Part shown: piece by piece, positions 10,746 through 20,347 of the stretch
Position numbering within the stretch: the first letter of the stretch is position 1
Layout: each line of letters starts with the position of its first letter
Assembly: GCF_000374425.1 (NCBI RefSeq)
Contig: NZ_KB894358.1
Location: 113,845-177,844 of the forward strand
DNA length: 64,000 nt
Direction: 5' to 3'
From: Acinetobacter tjernbergiae DSM 14971 = CIP 107465
GTDB lineage: Bacteria > Pseudomonadota > Gammaproteobacteria > Pseudomonadales > Moraxellaceae
Program-made: the position numbers and the translations under genes
Notes under the pieces: generated by a model
The model's database searches: none
What the model was told of the DNA's origin: nothing
Seen by the model: the letters and a program-made list of their open reading frames with translations, nothing else

Positions 10746-10830
10746 TTATCCCTCAAACATCGTGGCATATTTCTGCTCGATTCAAACGGTCTATGAACAT
10801 AAAAATAGATGATAATGGAGCTATGCTGAC

Positions 10831-13665
10831 ATGAGCATAATCACTTCTACTCCTGGTCAAATTCAGGTTATTAAGCGCACTGGTGAGATTGCGTCATTTA
10901 ATGCCGAGAAGATTTCTGTTGCGATTGGGAAAGCCTTTTTAGCTGTTGAAGGTCAACAAGGTGCTGACTCTAGTCGCATCCATGACCGTATCACTCAACT
11001 CACTGAGATGGTACTCAATACATTTAACCGTCGCTTGCCATCGGGCGGTACGATTCATATCGAAGAAATCCAAGACCAAGTCGAATTGGCTCTTATGCGT
11101 ACAGGCGAACAAAAAGTTGCCCGTGCCTATGTGATTTATCGTGACCAACGTGCAACCGCTCGTCAGCAAACTGGTGCAAACCACCACCCTACGCTTCAAA
11201 TCACGGATGCCAAGGGTCAGCTCCAACCGTTAGACCTCGATGCGCTTACAACAACGATTGAAATTGCAAGCGAAGGTTTGGAAGGGATTGATGTTCAAGC
11301 AATCGTTGATGAAACTGTTAAAAATTTATATAACGGCGTAAAAGAAAGCGATATCGCGACCACCATGATGATGGCAACGCGTACTCGTATAGAACAAGAG
11401 CCAAACTATACCTATGTCACAGCACGTTTATTATCGAATGAATTGGTGAGCACTGGCTTAGAATTCCTAGGTCTATCTACAGATACATTAGAAAATGATG
11501 CTCTAGAAACTTTCTTAAAAAAAGGGATTGAGCTTGATCTACTTTCAGCGGATCTTCTTAATTTTGACCTTGCCAAATTGGCAGTAGCGATTCAGCCAGA
11601 ACGCTCAAACCAATTTACCTATTTAGGTCTACAGACATTATTTGACCGTTACTTCATTCATTCAAATGGTGTACGTTTCGAATTACCCCAATTGTTCTTC
11701 ATGCGTGTATCAATGGGTCTCGCACTGAATGAAGAAAACAAAGAAGAACGTGCGATTGAGTTTTATAACTTACTCTCTAGCTTCGACTATATGGCATCTA
11801 CGCCTACCCTGTTTAACTCAGGTACATTACGTCCACAATTATCAAGCTGTTACCTCACCACGATTGGTGATGACCTCTATGACATTTATGGTGCAATGCG
11901 TGACAACGCAATGTTATCAAAATGGGCAGGCGGTTTAGGTAATGACTGGACACCTGTACGTGCCTTGAACTCTTATATCAAGGGTACAAATGGTAAGTCT
12001 CAAGGTGTTGTTCCATTCCTTAAAGTTGCGAATGATACAGCCGTTGCAGTCAACCAAGGTGGTAAACGTAAAGGTGCCGTTTGTGCATACCTAGAAACTT
12101 GGCACTTAGATGTTGAAGAATTCCTAGAGCTACGTAAGAACACAGGTGATGATCGTCGTCGTACCCACGACATGAACACAGCAAACTGGGTTCCTGATTT
12201 ATTTATGCAACGTGTATTCGAAGATGCTGAATGGACATTATTCACGCCTTCTGAAACACCAGACTTACATGATCTAACAGGTGCTGAATTTGCTGAGCGT
12301 TATGCACACTACGAAGCAATCGCAAAAGACCAAAACATGTTGCACAAGAAAATTCGTGCAAAAGATTTATGGCGCAAAATGCTTTCGATGTTGTTCGAAA
12401 CAGGTCATCCGTGGATCACATTCAAAGACGTATGTAACTTACGTTCACCACAACAACACGTTGGCGTGGTTCATTCATCTAACTTGTGTACAGAAATTAC
12501 CTTAAACACAAACCAAGACGAAATCGCGGTATGTAACTTGGGTTCGATTAACCTTGTGCAACACGTTCAAGGTGGTGTCTTAGATCGTGAGAAACTTGCT
12601 CGCACGATTAAAACTGCGGTACGTATGCTCGATAACGTGATCGACATTAACTACTATGCAGTACCACAAGCGAAGAACTCAAACATGAAACACCGCCCTG
12701 TGGGCATGGGGATCATGGGCTTCCAGGATGCGCTTTATGAAATGGGCATTGCTTACGGTTCAGATGCAGCAGTAGATTTCGCTGACGAATCAATGGAAGT
12801 CATCAGTTACTATGCAATCGAAACGTCTAGTAACTTGGCGATCGAACGTGGTGCTTATTCAACATTCAAAGGATCATTGTGGGATCAAGGGATCTTGCCA
12901 ATCGACTCTTTAGAAATCGTTGCAAAATCACGTCCAGAGCGTATGTTTGAAGTTGACCGTACTCAACGTTTGGACTGGGATACTTTACGTACTAAAGTTC
13001 AAAAAGATGGTATGCGTAACTCAAATGTGATGGCAATTGCACCAACTGCAACCATTTCAAATATTTGTGGCGTGTCTCAATCAATTGAGCCAACATTCCA
13101 AAACTTATATGTGAAATCTAACCTTTCTGGTGAATTTACGGTCATCAACCCTTACCTTGTTCGTGCATTAAAAGAACGTGGTCTGTGGGATACTGTAATG
13201 GTCAATGACCTGAAACACTTTGAAGGTTCAGTTCAAAAAATTGCGCGTATTCCTGAAGAATTAAAAGCAATCTTTGCAACTGCGTTTGAAGTAGATACAC
13301 GCTGGATCGTTGATGCTGCGTCTCGTCGTCAAAAATGGATTGATCAAGCGCAGTCTCTTAACCTTTACATCGCTGGTGCGAACGGTAAGAAACTTGACAT
13401 CACTTATAAGATGGCATGGTTACGTGGTCTTAAAACTACGTATTACCTCCGAGCTTTAGGTGCAACCTCTGCTGAGAAATCAACAATCAATACGGGTGCG
13501 CTTAATGCAGTAAAACCAGCGACTGTTGAAACACCTGTGGTTGCAGCTCCTGTCCTTGAAGAAAAGAAACCAGCAGCTCAAGTTGAAGAAGATGGTTTCA
13601 CTACTGCTGCTCCAGTACCAATGGCGTGTTCAATTGACAATCCAGACTGCGAAGCTTGTCAGTAA
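10831..13665 (+). CDS. nrdA: Class Ia ribonucleoside-diphosphate reductase, alpha subunit
   Basis: NrdA (944 residues) reduces ribonucleoside diphosphates to deoxyribonucleotides with NrdB supplying the radical. Two N-terminal ATP-cone-like domains are visible (about residues 10-105 and 120-220), as in the Pseudomonas enzyme; the second may be degenerate. Active-site cysteines appear in LSSCYLTT, NLCTEITLN and AVCNLGSINL. The C-terminal tail ends in the redox pair CEAC (NPDCEACQ), reached through an Ala/Pro/Glu-rich linker. The ATG at 10831 is preceded by GGAG at 11 bases. The gene is followed by two small genes and nrdB, all on the same strand. Confidence 0.96.
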   Translation: MSIITSTPGQIQVIKRTGEIASFNAEKISVAIGKAFLAVEGQQGADSSRIHDRITQLTEMVLNTFNRRLPSGGTIHIEEIQDQVELALMRTGEQKVARAYVIYRDQRATARQQTGANHHPTLQITDAKGQLQPLDLDALTTTIEIASEGLEGIDVQAIVDETVKNLYNGVKESDIATTMMMATRTRIEQEPNYTYVTARLLSNELVSTGLEFLGLSTDTLENDALETFLKKGIELDLLSADLLNFDLAKLAVAIQPERSNQFTYLGLQTLFDRYFIHSNGVRFELPQLFFMRVSMGLALNEENKEERAIEFYNLLSSFDYMASTPTLFNSGTLRPQLSSCYLTTIGDDLYDIYGAMRDNAMLSKWAGGLGNDWTPVRALNSYIKGTNGKSQGVVPFLKVANDTAVAVNQGGKRKGAVCAYLETWHLDVEEFLELRKNTGDDRRRTHDMNTANWVPDLFMQRVFEDAEWTLFTPSETPDLHDLTGAEFAERYAHYEAIAKDQNMLHKKIRAKDLWRKMLSMLFETGHPWITFKDVCNLRSPQQHVGVVHSSNLCTEITLNTNQDEIAVCNLGSINLVQHVQGGVLDREKLARTIKTAVRMLDNVIDINYYAVPQAKNSNMKHRPVGMGIMGFQDALYEMGIAYGSDAAVDFADESMEVISYYAIETSSNLAIERGAYSTFKGSLWDQGILPIDSLEIVAKSRPERMFEVDRTQRLDWDTLRTKVQKDGMRNSNVMAIAPTATISNICGVSQSIEPTFQNLYVKSNLSGEFTVINPYLVRALKERGLWDTVMVNDLKHFEGSVQKIARIPEELKAIFATAFEVDTRWIVDAASRRQKWIDQAQSLNLYIAGANGKKLDITYKMAWLRGLKTTYYLRALGATSAEKSTINTGALNAVKPATVETPVVAAPVLEEKKPAAQVEEDGFTTAAPVPMACSIDNPDCEACQ

Positions 13666-13667
13666 TT

Positions 13668-13716
13668 AAATCTTGGGATAGCCCTTCTCAAATAAAGTAG
13701 GGCTTATTCAAGATTT
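13668..13716 (+). other. Imperfect RNA hairpin after nrdA
   Basis: The arms at 13668-13685 and 13699-13716 can fold into a long imperfect stem that includes AGCCCT/AGGGCT and AAATCTTG/CAAGATTT. No U run follows, so it is not a standard terminator. It may stabilise or process the message between nrdA and the next gene. Confidence 0.5.
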
Positions 13717-13733
13717 AAAATATAGAGGCAAAG

Positions 13734-13865
13734 ATGATGTTCAATATCAACCATAACTATATGTTAGGACTTGCAGTTCTCATCTTTGCTTTTATTTTCT
13801 TTTATGTGCCAATGGTCTATGCATTTTTAGCCATTCGTAAACAACAGCGTAAGCAAGACGAATAA
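13734..13865 (+). CDS. Small single-pass membrane protein (43 residues)
   Basis: This short gene starts at ATGATG with an AGAGG ribosome-binding site and ends 24 bases before the next gene. The peptide has a short N-terminus, one hydrophobic helix (about residues 11-34, including GLAVLIFAFIFFYVP) and a basic, Gln-rich C-terminus (IRKQQRKQDE). By the positive-inside rule the tail should be cytoplasmic. I do not recognise the family. Its position between nrdA and nrdB, with good start signals, suggests a real conserved small protein. Confidence 0.65.
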   Translation: MMFNINHNYMLGLAVLIFAFIFFYVPMVYAFLAIRKQQRKQDE

Positions 13866-13889
13866 AGTGCTTTATTAGGGAATAGAACT

Positions 13890-14354
13890 ATGCTTCAACC
13901 TGATTTAGAACGATATGCCAATGCCCCTGCTGTTTTAGTACAGATCTATGTCGATCGGATAGTACTTCATTATCCATCTTCTACAGAATATCTAACTGAA
14001 TGTGCACAGTTTTCACATCCACGTTCGTTATTGGGTGATTTTAGTATCGCTGAAACGGCGTTAACGCAGTTATTCAAACGTGGTGGTGGCGGTTTTAAGT
14101 ATTTAGCTCCTTATATGTTTATTCAAGCAATGGAGCGAATGGAATTTGGTTTAACACAAGTAGAAATACGAGCATTACAAGAGTTAGGCTTAAATAGTGG
14201 GGCAAGAGCGATTGCCATTTACGATGAAACAGGCAAATTATTAACGCCAAACTCACTCCCCGTGCCCATCAATCTCAAACGTATAGCAATTATGGGATTG
14301 ATTGTAACTAGTATTGTTTTGCTATGTTTTCTTTGCGCCATTTTCATTTTTTAA
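13890..14354 (+). CDS. MreB-subdomain-like protein with a C-terminal membrane anchor
   Basis: This 154-residue protein has a soluble N-terminal part (about 1-125) and one C-terminal transmembrane helix (about 130-152). Residues about 40-110 read like the MreB stretch after the first phosphate loop. HPRSLLGDFSIAETALTQLF parallels the MreB 'VIADFFVTEKMLQHF' region, and GLTQVEIRALQELGLNSGAR parallels 'GATQVERRAIRESALGAGAR'. The nucleotide-binding loops of actin-like proteins are absent or unrecognisable, so ATP binding is unlikely. The function is unknown. It lies in the nrdA-nrdB interval and could be a scaffold or adaptor derived from an actin fold. Confidence 0.7.
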   Translation: MLQPDLERYANAPAVLVQIYVDRIVLHYPSSTEYLTECAQFSHPRSLLGDFSIAETALTQLFKRGGGGFKYLAPYMFIQAMERMEFGLTQVEIRALQELGLNSGARAIAIYDETGKLLTPNSLPVPINLKRIAIMGLIVTSIVLLCFLCAIFIF

Positions 14355-14395
14355 AACTGCAATGTAAATAAATTAAGATTATAGTGAGATTAAAT

Positions 14396-15679
14396 ATGTC
14401 TATCCTTAGCTGGGACGATTTTGAAGATGATACGCAAAAACCGACTGCACCTGAACACAAGTCTGCGTCCCTCGAATCGCAGAAAACGGTTAATACGCCG
14501 GTGGTATCTCCTACAGAGTCATCATCGGAGAGCGTGGCAGTTGCACAACCCACTAGAACCAGTGCCAGCCGATCAACAGATCCAACCGATTCGTTGGCTC
14601 GAGCATCTGCAGCCTTAGAACATTTAGATGTTGCACCTGGCTTAGAAGAGCTTGAAATGGGCGCCCAACGTGTACAAGTTGATGATAAAGCCATGATCAA
14701 CTGTCGCGCAGACTTAAACCAACTTGTTCCGTTTAAATACGAGTGGGCTTGGCAAAAGTATCTTGACGGGTGTGCAAACCACTGGATGCCGCAAGAAGTC
14801 AACATGAACCTAGATATCGCACTTTGGAAGTCTGAAAATGGCTTAACTGAAGATGAGCGTACGATTGTGATGCGTTCTTTAGGTTTCTTCTCTACCGCAG
14901 ATTCATTGGTTGCAAACAATTTGGTTTTGGCAATCTATCGTCACATTACTAACCCTGAATGTCGCCAATACATCTTGCGTCAAGCATTTGAAGAAGCGAT
15001 TCATACACATGCTTACCAATACTGTATCGAATCTCTAGGTATGGATGAAGGCGAAGTCTTCAATATGTACCGTGAGATTCCGAGTGTTGCACGTAAAGCA
15101 TCATGGGGTCTGAAATATACCCAATCATTAACTGATCCTAATTTCCATACAGGTACACCTGAAAACGACCAACGTTTACTGCGTAACTTGATCGCATTCT
15201 ACTGTGTACTTGAAGGGATCTTCTTCTATTGTGGCTTCACTCAAATCTTGAGTATGGGTCGCCGTAATAAGATGAATGGTGTTGCTGAGCAATTCCAATA
15301 CATCTTACGTGATGAATCAATGCACTTGAACTTTGGTATCGACATGATCAACCAAATCAAGATTGAAAACCCACACTTATGGACGGCTGAGTTCCAACAA
15401 GAAGTGATTCAGATGATTCTTGAAGGCACAATGCTTGAAATCGAATATGCGCGTGACACGATGCCACGTGGTGTATTGGGTATGAATGCGGCAATGATGG
15501 AAGAGTATTTGAAGTTCATCTGTAACCGTCGTTTATCTCAACTTGGTTTACCTGAGCAATTTGCTGGAGTAACCAATCCTTTTGCGTGGATGTCTGAGAT
15601 GATGGACTTGCGTAAAGAGAAGAACTTTTTTGAAACGCGCGTTACGGATTACCAAACGGGCGGAGCGTTAAGCTGGTAA
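14396..15679 (+). CDS. nrdB: Class Ia ribonucleoside-diphosphate reductase, beta subunit
   Basis: NrdB houses the di-iron centre and tyrosyl radical that drive NrdA. In [13 protein letters not shown] the metal ligands Glu200 and His203 and the radical Tyr207 occupy the positions of E. coli E115, H118 and Y122. Asp169 in STADSLV matches D84. At 427 residues it is about 50 longer than E. coli NrdB, mainly through a Ser/Thr/Pro-rich N-terminal extension of about 95 residues that is not an ATP cone. I use the ATG at 14396 (MSILSWDDF); a GTG four codons earlier is also possible. A terminator follows. Confidence 0.95.
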   Translation: MSILSWDDFEDDTQKPTAPEHKSASLESQKTVNTPVVSPTESSSESVAVAQPTRTSASRSTDPTDSLARASAALEHLDVAPGLEELEMGAQRVQVDDKAMINCRADLNQLVPFKYEWAWQKYLDGCANHWMPQEVNMNLDIALWKSENGLTEDERTIVMRSLGFFSTADSLVANNLVLAIYRHITNPECRQYILRQAFEEAIHTHAYQYCIESLGMDEGEVFNMYREIPSVARKASWGLKYTQSLTDPNFHTGTPENDQRLLRNLIAFYCVLEGIFFYCGFTQILSMGRRNKMNGVAEQFQYILRDESMHLNFGIDMINQIKIENPHLWTAEFQQEVIQMILEGTMLEIEYARDTMPRGVLGMNAAMMEEYLKFICNRRLSQLGLPEQFAGVTNPFAWMSEMMDLRKEKNFFETRVTDYQTGGALSW

Positions 15680-15694
15680 ACAGATATAAAAAAG

Positions 15695-15719
15695 AAAAAC
15701 CGCTTTTATGGCGGTTTTT
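15695..15719 (+). terminator. Rho-independent terminator after nrdB
   Basis: The stem AAAAACCGC/GCGGTTTTT with a short loop is followed by T residues, 15 bases after the nrdB stop. The A/T flanks may also let it serve the convergent minus-strand gene. Confidence 0.88.
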
Positions 15720-15741
15720 CACATTCAGTCAAATCATCAAC

Positions 15742-17367
15742 TTATTTTTTATCGGAAGCATTCCGTTGCCTCTTTAGCTCATCTAATTTCTTATTATAAG
15801 TACTATAAATTCCCTGCCATGTCTTGCCTTTATCTTTAGATATTTTAACTACAGCATAATCATTCCAAGCATAACTACTCAAAAGCGTCCCAGAATTCAA
15901 TACAGTTATAGAAGCTGGTGCCATCACATTAGTATAATTTTCCCAAGTTTGCCCGTTATCTTGACTCACAGCTCACTTTGTAGAGCGTAGAAAACCCCCA
16001 TCAATAGCATATATATCTCCTTGCGTAGAGAATTTCGGAGCTGCATAATTAATAGAAAAGGGTATTTCTAATTTTTGCCATGTTAAACCATGATCTTTTG
16101 TGATATATGGATGATCCCCTAAACCGAGTAATACACTAAGCGTCTGATCAGGATTAGAAGCTAACTGTCTAATAACCTTATTATCTGGTGTTTTACTATG
16201 CTGCCATTCTTTTGTTTTATAGTTATAATAATGCAGATCACCATTTATATGCGCATAACCAAATCCTGTTTTATCTTCCCATGTCCGAAACGCTTTAAAA
16301 TTTGGCATTTCAATAGTTTGTTTTTTAACAACCTCTTTCCAGTCTCCTTTTTCTAACTGATCACTTTGATATATTGAAATATAAAGACCTGTAGAACTTT
16401 GTACAAAATGCTCTATAAACCATCCCGCTTTATCATTTCCAAAAACAGAAAGGATAATTCCTATCAGCAAATTACCGGTATCAATAGGACTCAGTGCATC
16501 ACTACCTTTTTGATGTTTATATAGTCCATTCATTTCGCCATAAGCTAAAAAGTCAAAATCAGTACCTTCTTTTACCGTTACACACTCTAGAGCAAGTCCA
16601 TCTTTACTTCTAATAATCTTTGCCTTTTCCTTTTTATCTTTGATATCATCTGAAAAAGAAAAAACCGAACCAATTTTACTAGCTGAAACTATCCTATTAT
16701 CTTGTGTTTCCCTAAAACACTGCATTCCAAATGGTAATAGACCTTCTATATTCCCGAATTCTTTTTCTGCGTCTGTAATAGGTTTCATCCAACCCGTTAT
16801 ATCATCATTAGTATAAATTGCTTTGAAATATTGGTCGCCAAGTTTAGTGATTAAATCCTTATTAGAATTAAAACTCTCCAACCTAGCTAATAGATAAGCA
16901 CTATTTGCATGAGTCAATATAAGACGACCTAAATCTGTTGTTTTATCTTTTTCAACCTTAAAAGTACCCATATAACTTAAGGGACTATCTTCTCTACCAT
17001 TTACACTTTCAGTAGAAGCCCCTATCTGAACAATACGATATTCTCCCACAGGTAATTTTCCACTATAAATCTGAGTAGAACGCGAAACACCACCATTAAT
17101 CACACCGATCAAATAGTTCTTATTTTTTTTCATGACTAATGTTTTTTCAGTAATACTTTCCACTATTAAAGAAAAAGGTATAATTCCACTATTAGAACTA
17201 AAACTCATAACCACAGGATATAAGTTTTCTTCCTGTTTGTGTGGTTGCAATATATTTTTCGCATATTCATTCACCTCCCTTGACTGTGGTGTTGTCGCAC
17301 ATGCTTGTAATACCAAACAGATAACCAAAGCAATGCTGCTTTTTAATATCAAATCTAATTTATTCAT
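15742..17367 (-). pseudogene. Asp-box (BNR-repeat) lipoprotein gene interrupted by an in-frame TGA
   Basis: The first 464 codons give a lipoprotein (signal peptide with lipobox LQAC at about residue 23). They end at a TGA at 15973-15975. The same frame then stays open for 77 further codons (to 15742) and holds two more Asp-box motifs. These are SQDNGQTW and SKDKGKTW, following ITKDHGLTW upstream of the stop. Asp boxes (SxDxGxTW) mark beta-propeller sialidase-like and photosystem-assembly-like folds. The C-terminal blades are clearly part of the same protein, so a TGG-to-TGA change (Trp to stop) is the simplest explanation. A read error or readthrough cannot be excluded. Substrate unknown. Confidence 0.8.
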
Positions 17368-17728
17368 TTACGTCATCATTTCAATATTAGAAACTAAAAA
17401 TACAAAAGAAGAGAACCGGTTCTCCTCTACCTAATAAAGCCAAACATTACTAGATTTATGAATAACAAACCACAAACAAAACAATAAAATTGGTTTAAAC
17501 TACATAATAAAAAAAATCAAACACACTAAAAAACCTCTATTTTAAAGTAAAATTAAAACATTAATTTCACTATCTACAAACTCTTATTCTATTTTATATT
17601 TAAATCTAACCATCATTTAAAGATTCTTCCACATTCCCCAAATAGGAAAAAAATGTAACTCTTAAAGAAAGTAAACTGAATAAAAAGTCTTAGAAATACT
17701 TATGAGTACTTCTATAAATCAAAACAAC
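17368..17728. other. AT-rich intergenic gap with one palindrome
   Basis: No gene is visible in these 361 bases. A 14-bp perfect palindrome, GAGAACCGGTTCTC, lies at 17411-17424, about 45 bases before the Asp-box lipoprotein start. Read on the minus strand it can form an 8-bp stem with a CCGG loop and is followed by TTTTGTATTTTT, so it may be a weak terminator for the upstream esterase remnant or an operator. The rest is low-complexity AT-rich sequence. Confidence 0.4.
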
Positions 17729-18713
17729 TTACCTAGTTCGATTTTCCTCTAAGAAATGCAATGTATCTTTGAAGGTGAGCTGAGCAGGTACAATTTTTAG
17801 TAAAAATTGATATTCATGACCTGTAGGATAAGTTGCCTGATCAAAAAATCTGGTCGTCGTCGGAACTGAACGCTTTTTAAGTTCTATAGCAAGTTGCCGA
17901 GCTTGTTGTTCAAAAGATGCTGTATTTCCATCAGTCAAATAGATTGCGGGTAAGTTTGCAGTCAAATAATCAGAAGCCGTTAGCCCCATATCATTTGGAT
18001 TAACTAACCAATTTTTATCCTGTAAATAAGCCCACCCTACACGCTTGAATACAAATCGTGTAATCGATGAATTCCATATCTTTTAAATCATAAGGTCCAC
18101 AATACAACAGTGATCCACGAATCTGTTGTGGTTCTAAAACAGCAGGTATTTTGAGTAATACAGCATAGTGAGGGTTATGCTGTATAAGTAAAAACTGTAA
18201 TGCAATCTGAGCGCCAGCCGAATCACCTGCAATAAATAGATTAGAGCTATTCAAGCGATGTGTATTTGCAAAGCTTGTATTGATATATCTGATTGCCTCC
18301 GAGACTTGAATCACAGACTCTGGATATTTAGCAGAAGGAACTAAATCATAATTCAGTACCATCACATAATAACCCTCGTATGCTAAACGAGTTGCATATT
18401 CCTTAACTTCGAATTTATCCCCACCAATAAAACCACCACCATGAACCCAAATAATCAAAGGTTTATGCTGTAAAGGATGATTTGGCGCATAAAAATCAAA
18501 CTGATTCTTCTGATATCGTGATGGATAGCGTAAATCTTTAAAGACTTGTACATTTTTATCGAGATATTGCTTAGGACGATCGTCTTGAGGAATGCCAAAT
18601 AAACTATGTTGCAACAACCATAAAGTTGGCTTTGGACTAAATAAACATACACTCAATAACAAGACTAAAAACAATGCAGCTAAAATTATTATTTTTCTCA
18701 TCGTCATTTCCAT
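17729..18713 (-). pseudogene. Alpha/beta-hydrolase (esterase/lipase) gene with a frameshift
   Basis: The gene starts with a membrane-anchor or signal segment (KIIILAALFLVLLLSVCLF). It continues with the oxyanion-hole motif WVHGGGFIGGD and the nucleophile motif AGDSAGAQIA of the HSL-like esterase family. At about 18045-18065 the frame breaks after MEFIDY. The next frame continues smoothly with RFVFKRVGWAYLQDKNWL and then the catalytic C-terminus, where the His is probably in TGHEYQF. One lost or gained base restores a protein of about 325 residues. The lesion separates the nucleophile from the catalytic His, so the product should be inactive unless this is a sequencing error. Confidence 0.82.
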
Positions 18714-18866
18714 GATTCAGTCTCGTATCTAAAACAACAAGACATAATATACATAGATATAAACGTGATTATAAAATTAGGCAATCGTAATGCTTGCCTA
18801 ATTTTATCCATGACCTAATCATCTATCTCCATAATAATAACGAAATAGATGTATCAATTCACATCA

Positions 18867-20039
18867 TCAACCCAATAGCTGAATCTCTGAACCAGCACGT
18901 TTTGGATCAATTAGAATTTTGGCATGTTGTTCTGGGTCACGTAAGGCATCAAAGGCATTACCTACCCCTTCCAAGCCCACCACACCAGTGATGAGTGGTG
19001 AACAATCCACTTTGCCTTCCGCAATCATATGTAAGGTGTCACGGAACTCAAGCGGTGTATAGCCCAGTACATACTGGATTTCCAATTCTTTATTAATCGC
19101 CAATGCAGGCTCAATTTTATCGCTTTGCATACAGACACCAACCCCCACAATACGTGAGAACAATGGTGCTCCTTCCAAAATTTGCTGCATAATTCCTGCA
19201 ACACCCACACATTCAAATATCACGGGACGTTTAGGTAATAAACCGAGTTTGTCACCCACTCGCATGGCATTGACCCACGGTAATGAGAAGGTCTGAACTT
19301 TGTCAAAAATACCCATCCCCATATTAATTGCTTCAGACACATTGCCCAATAAGCCAAGCTCTTTCCAACTACTAAATGGCGATTGCTGTTTAGGATCAAT
19401 CAACACATCTGCACCACATTGCTCAGCTAAACGACGGCGATTCGGTGAAAAATCACTCGCAACCACGGTTTTGACGCCTGCCGCTTTGAGCATAATAATC
19501 ACACCCAAACCGACTGGACCACAACCAATCACGATTGCTGGTTCATTTTTCTTGATGCGACTACGACGTACTGCATGTAAAGCAACTGCCATTGGCTCAG
19601 TCAATGCTGCGCTATCCGCATCTAAACCATTTGGCACTTCAAACATCAAACTTGATTGAACCAAGACTTGCTCTGCATAAGCACCCGATGCACTGGGTGA
19701 AAGTCCAGTGGGTAGATAACCTTGCGGGTCAACATTTAACAATGGCATCGCACAAACCAAAGTATCCGCTTTCAGTTTACGACGTGTTTTTGGACCATAG
19801 TCTAAGACCTTGCCGCAAAACTCATGACCAAAAACTAATTTATCAGAGGATTTTGCAACTCCGTTAAAACCTACACGTGCTGCCAAATCATGCATATGGT
19901 CACAGTGATGTTGCATGTGTAAATCTGAACCACAGATTCCACAACGTACCACTTCAAGTAAGACTTGCCCTTTTGCAGGCACTAATTGAAGACTGTCTTC
20001 TAGCTTTAACTCAGCGTTATGACAAACCAGAGATTTCAT
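18867..20039 (-). CDS. Zinc-dependent medium-chain alcohol dehydrogenase
   Basis: This 390-residue MDR-family oxidoreductase has the catalytic zinc site CGICGSDLH and GHEFCG, plus the Glu of the TEPMAVALHAV helix. Its Rossmann NAD(P)-binding motif is VIGCGPVGLGVIIMLKAAG with an Asp (ASDFS) ending beta-2, which suggests NAD preference. The structural-zinc four-cysteine loop of classical alcohol dehydrogenases is not present. The substrate cannot be told from sequence. It stands alone, with a palindrome upstream that may be its operator. Confidence 0.88.
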   Translation of the reverse strand: MKSLVCHNAELKLEDSLQLVPAKGQVLLEVVRCGICGSDLHMQHHCDHMHDLAARVGFNGVAKSSDKLVFGHEFCGKVLDYGPKTRRKLKADTLVCAMPLLNVDPQGYLPTGLSPSASGAYAEQVLVQSSLMFEVPNGLDADSAALTEPMAVALHAVRRSRIKKNEPAIVIGCGPVGLGVIIMLKAAGVKTVVASDFSPNRRRLAEQCGADVLIDPKQQSPFSSWKELGLLGNVSEAINMGMGIFDKVQTFSLPWVNAMRVGDKLGLLPKRPVIFECVGVAGIMQQILEGAPLFSRIVGVGVCMQSDKIEPALAINKELEIQYVLGYTPLEFRDTLHMIAEGKVDCSPLITGVVGLEGVGNAFDALRDPEQHAKILIDPKRAGSEIQLLG

Positions 20040-20347
20040 AGGATGCTTTCCTTATTGTTTTATTGCATTTGTTAGCTTTTCTGACTTTTTATTGATTAAA
20101 ACAGTTTGGCTAACACATTTCATTTTTAATTTTGACAAAGTGTATTGTCAGAATCTATGACCTAAAGATCAATATCACAGAAGAATAAGGTCAGAACTTC
20201 ATGAAACGATGATTAAAAACAATAAGTTCAAATAACATCCAAATAAATAATGGGTGATTGTAATGAGAATATAATCATTTACAATTAACATTACTTTACG
20301 TAAAAGATCAAAATTTTAACAATTACCCTATATTTAAGGAATCTCCT
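20040..20347. promoter_or_regulatory. Intergenic region with TGACA-N8-TGTCA palindrome
   Basis: This 308-base divergent gap lies between the alcohol dehydrogenase and the following lipoprotein gene. At 20133-20150 there is TGACA-N8-TGTCA, typical of dimeric repressor operators such as those of TetR-like proteins. It lies about 95 bases upstream of the dehydrogenase start. A second looser inverted pair, TGTTAGC and GCTAACA, flanks the stretch 20069-20115. No regulator gene is adjacent. Confidence 0.4.

Noticed and set aside
13668..13716. Hairpin after nrdA as a terminator
   Set aside because: There is no T run and good genes follow on the same strand; kept only as an RNA structure.
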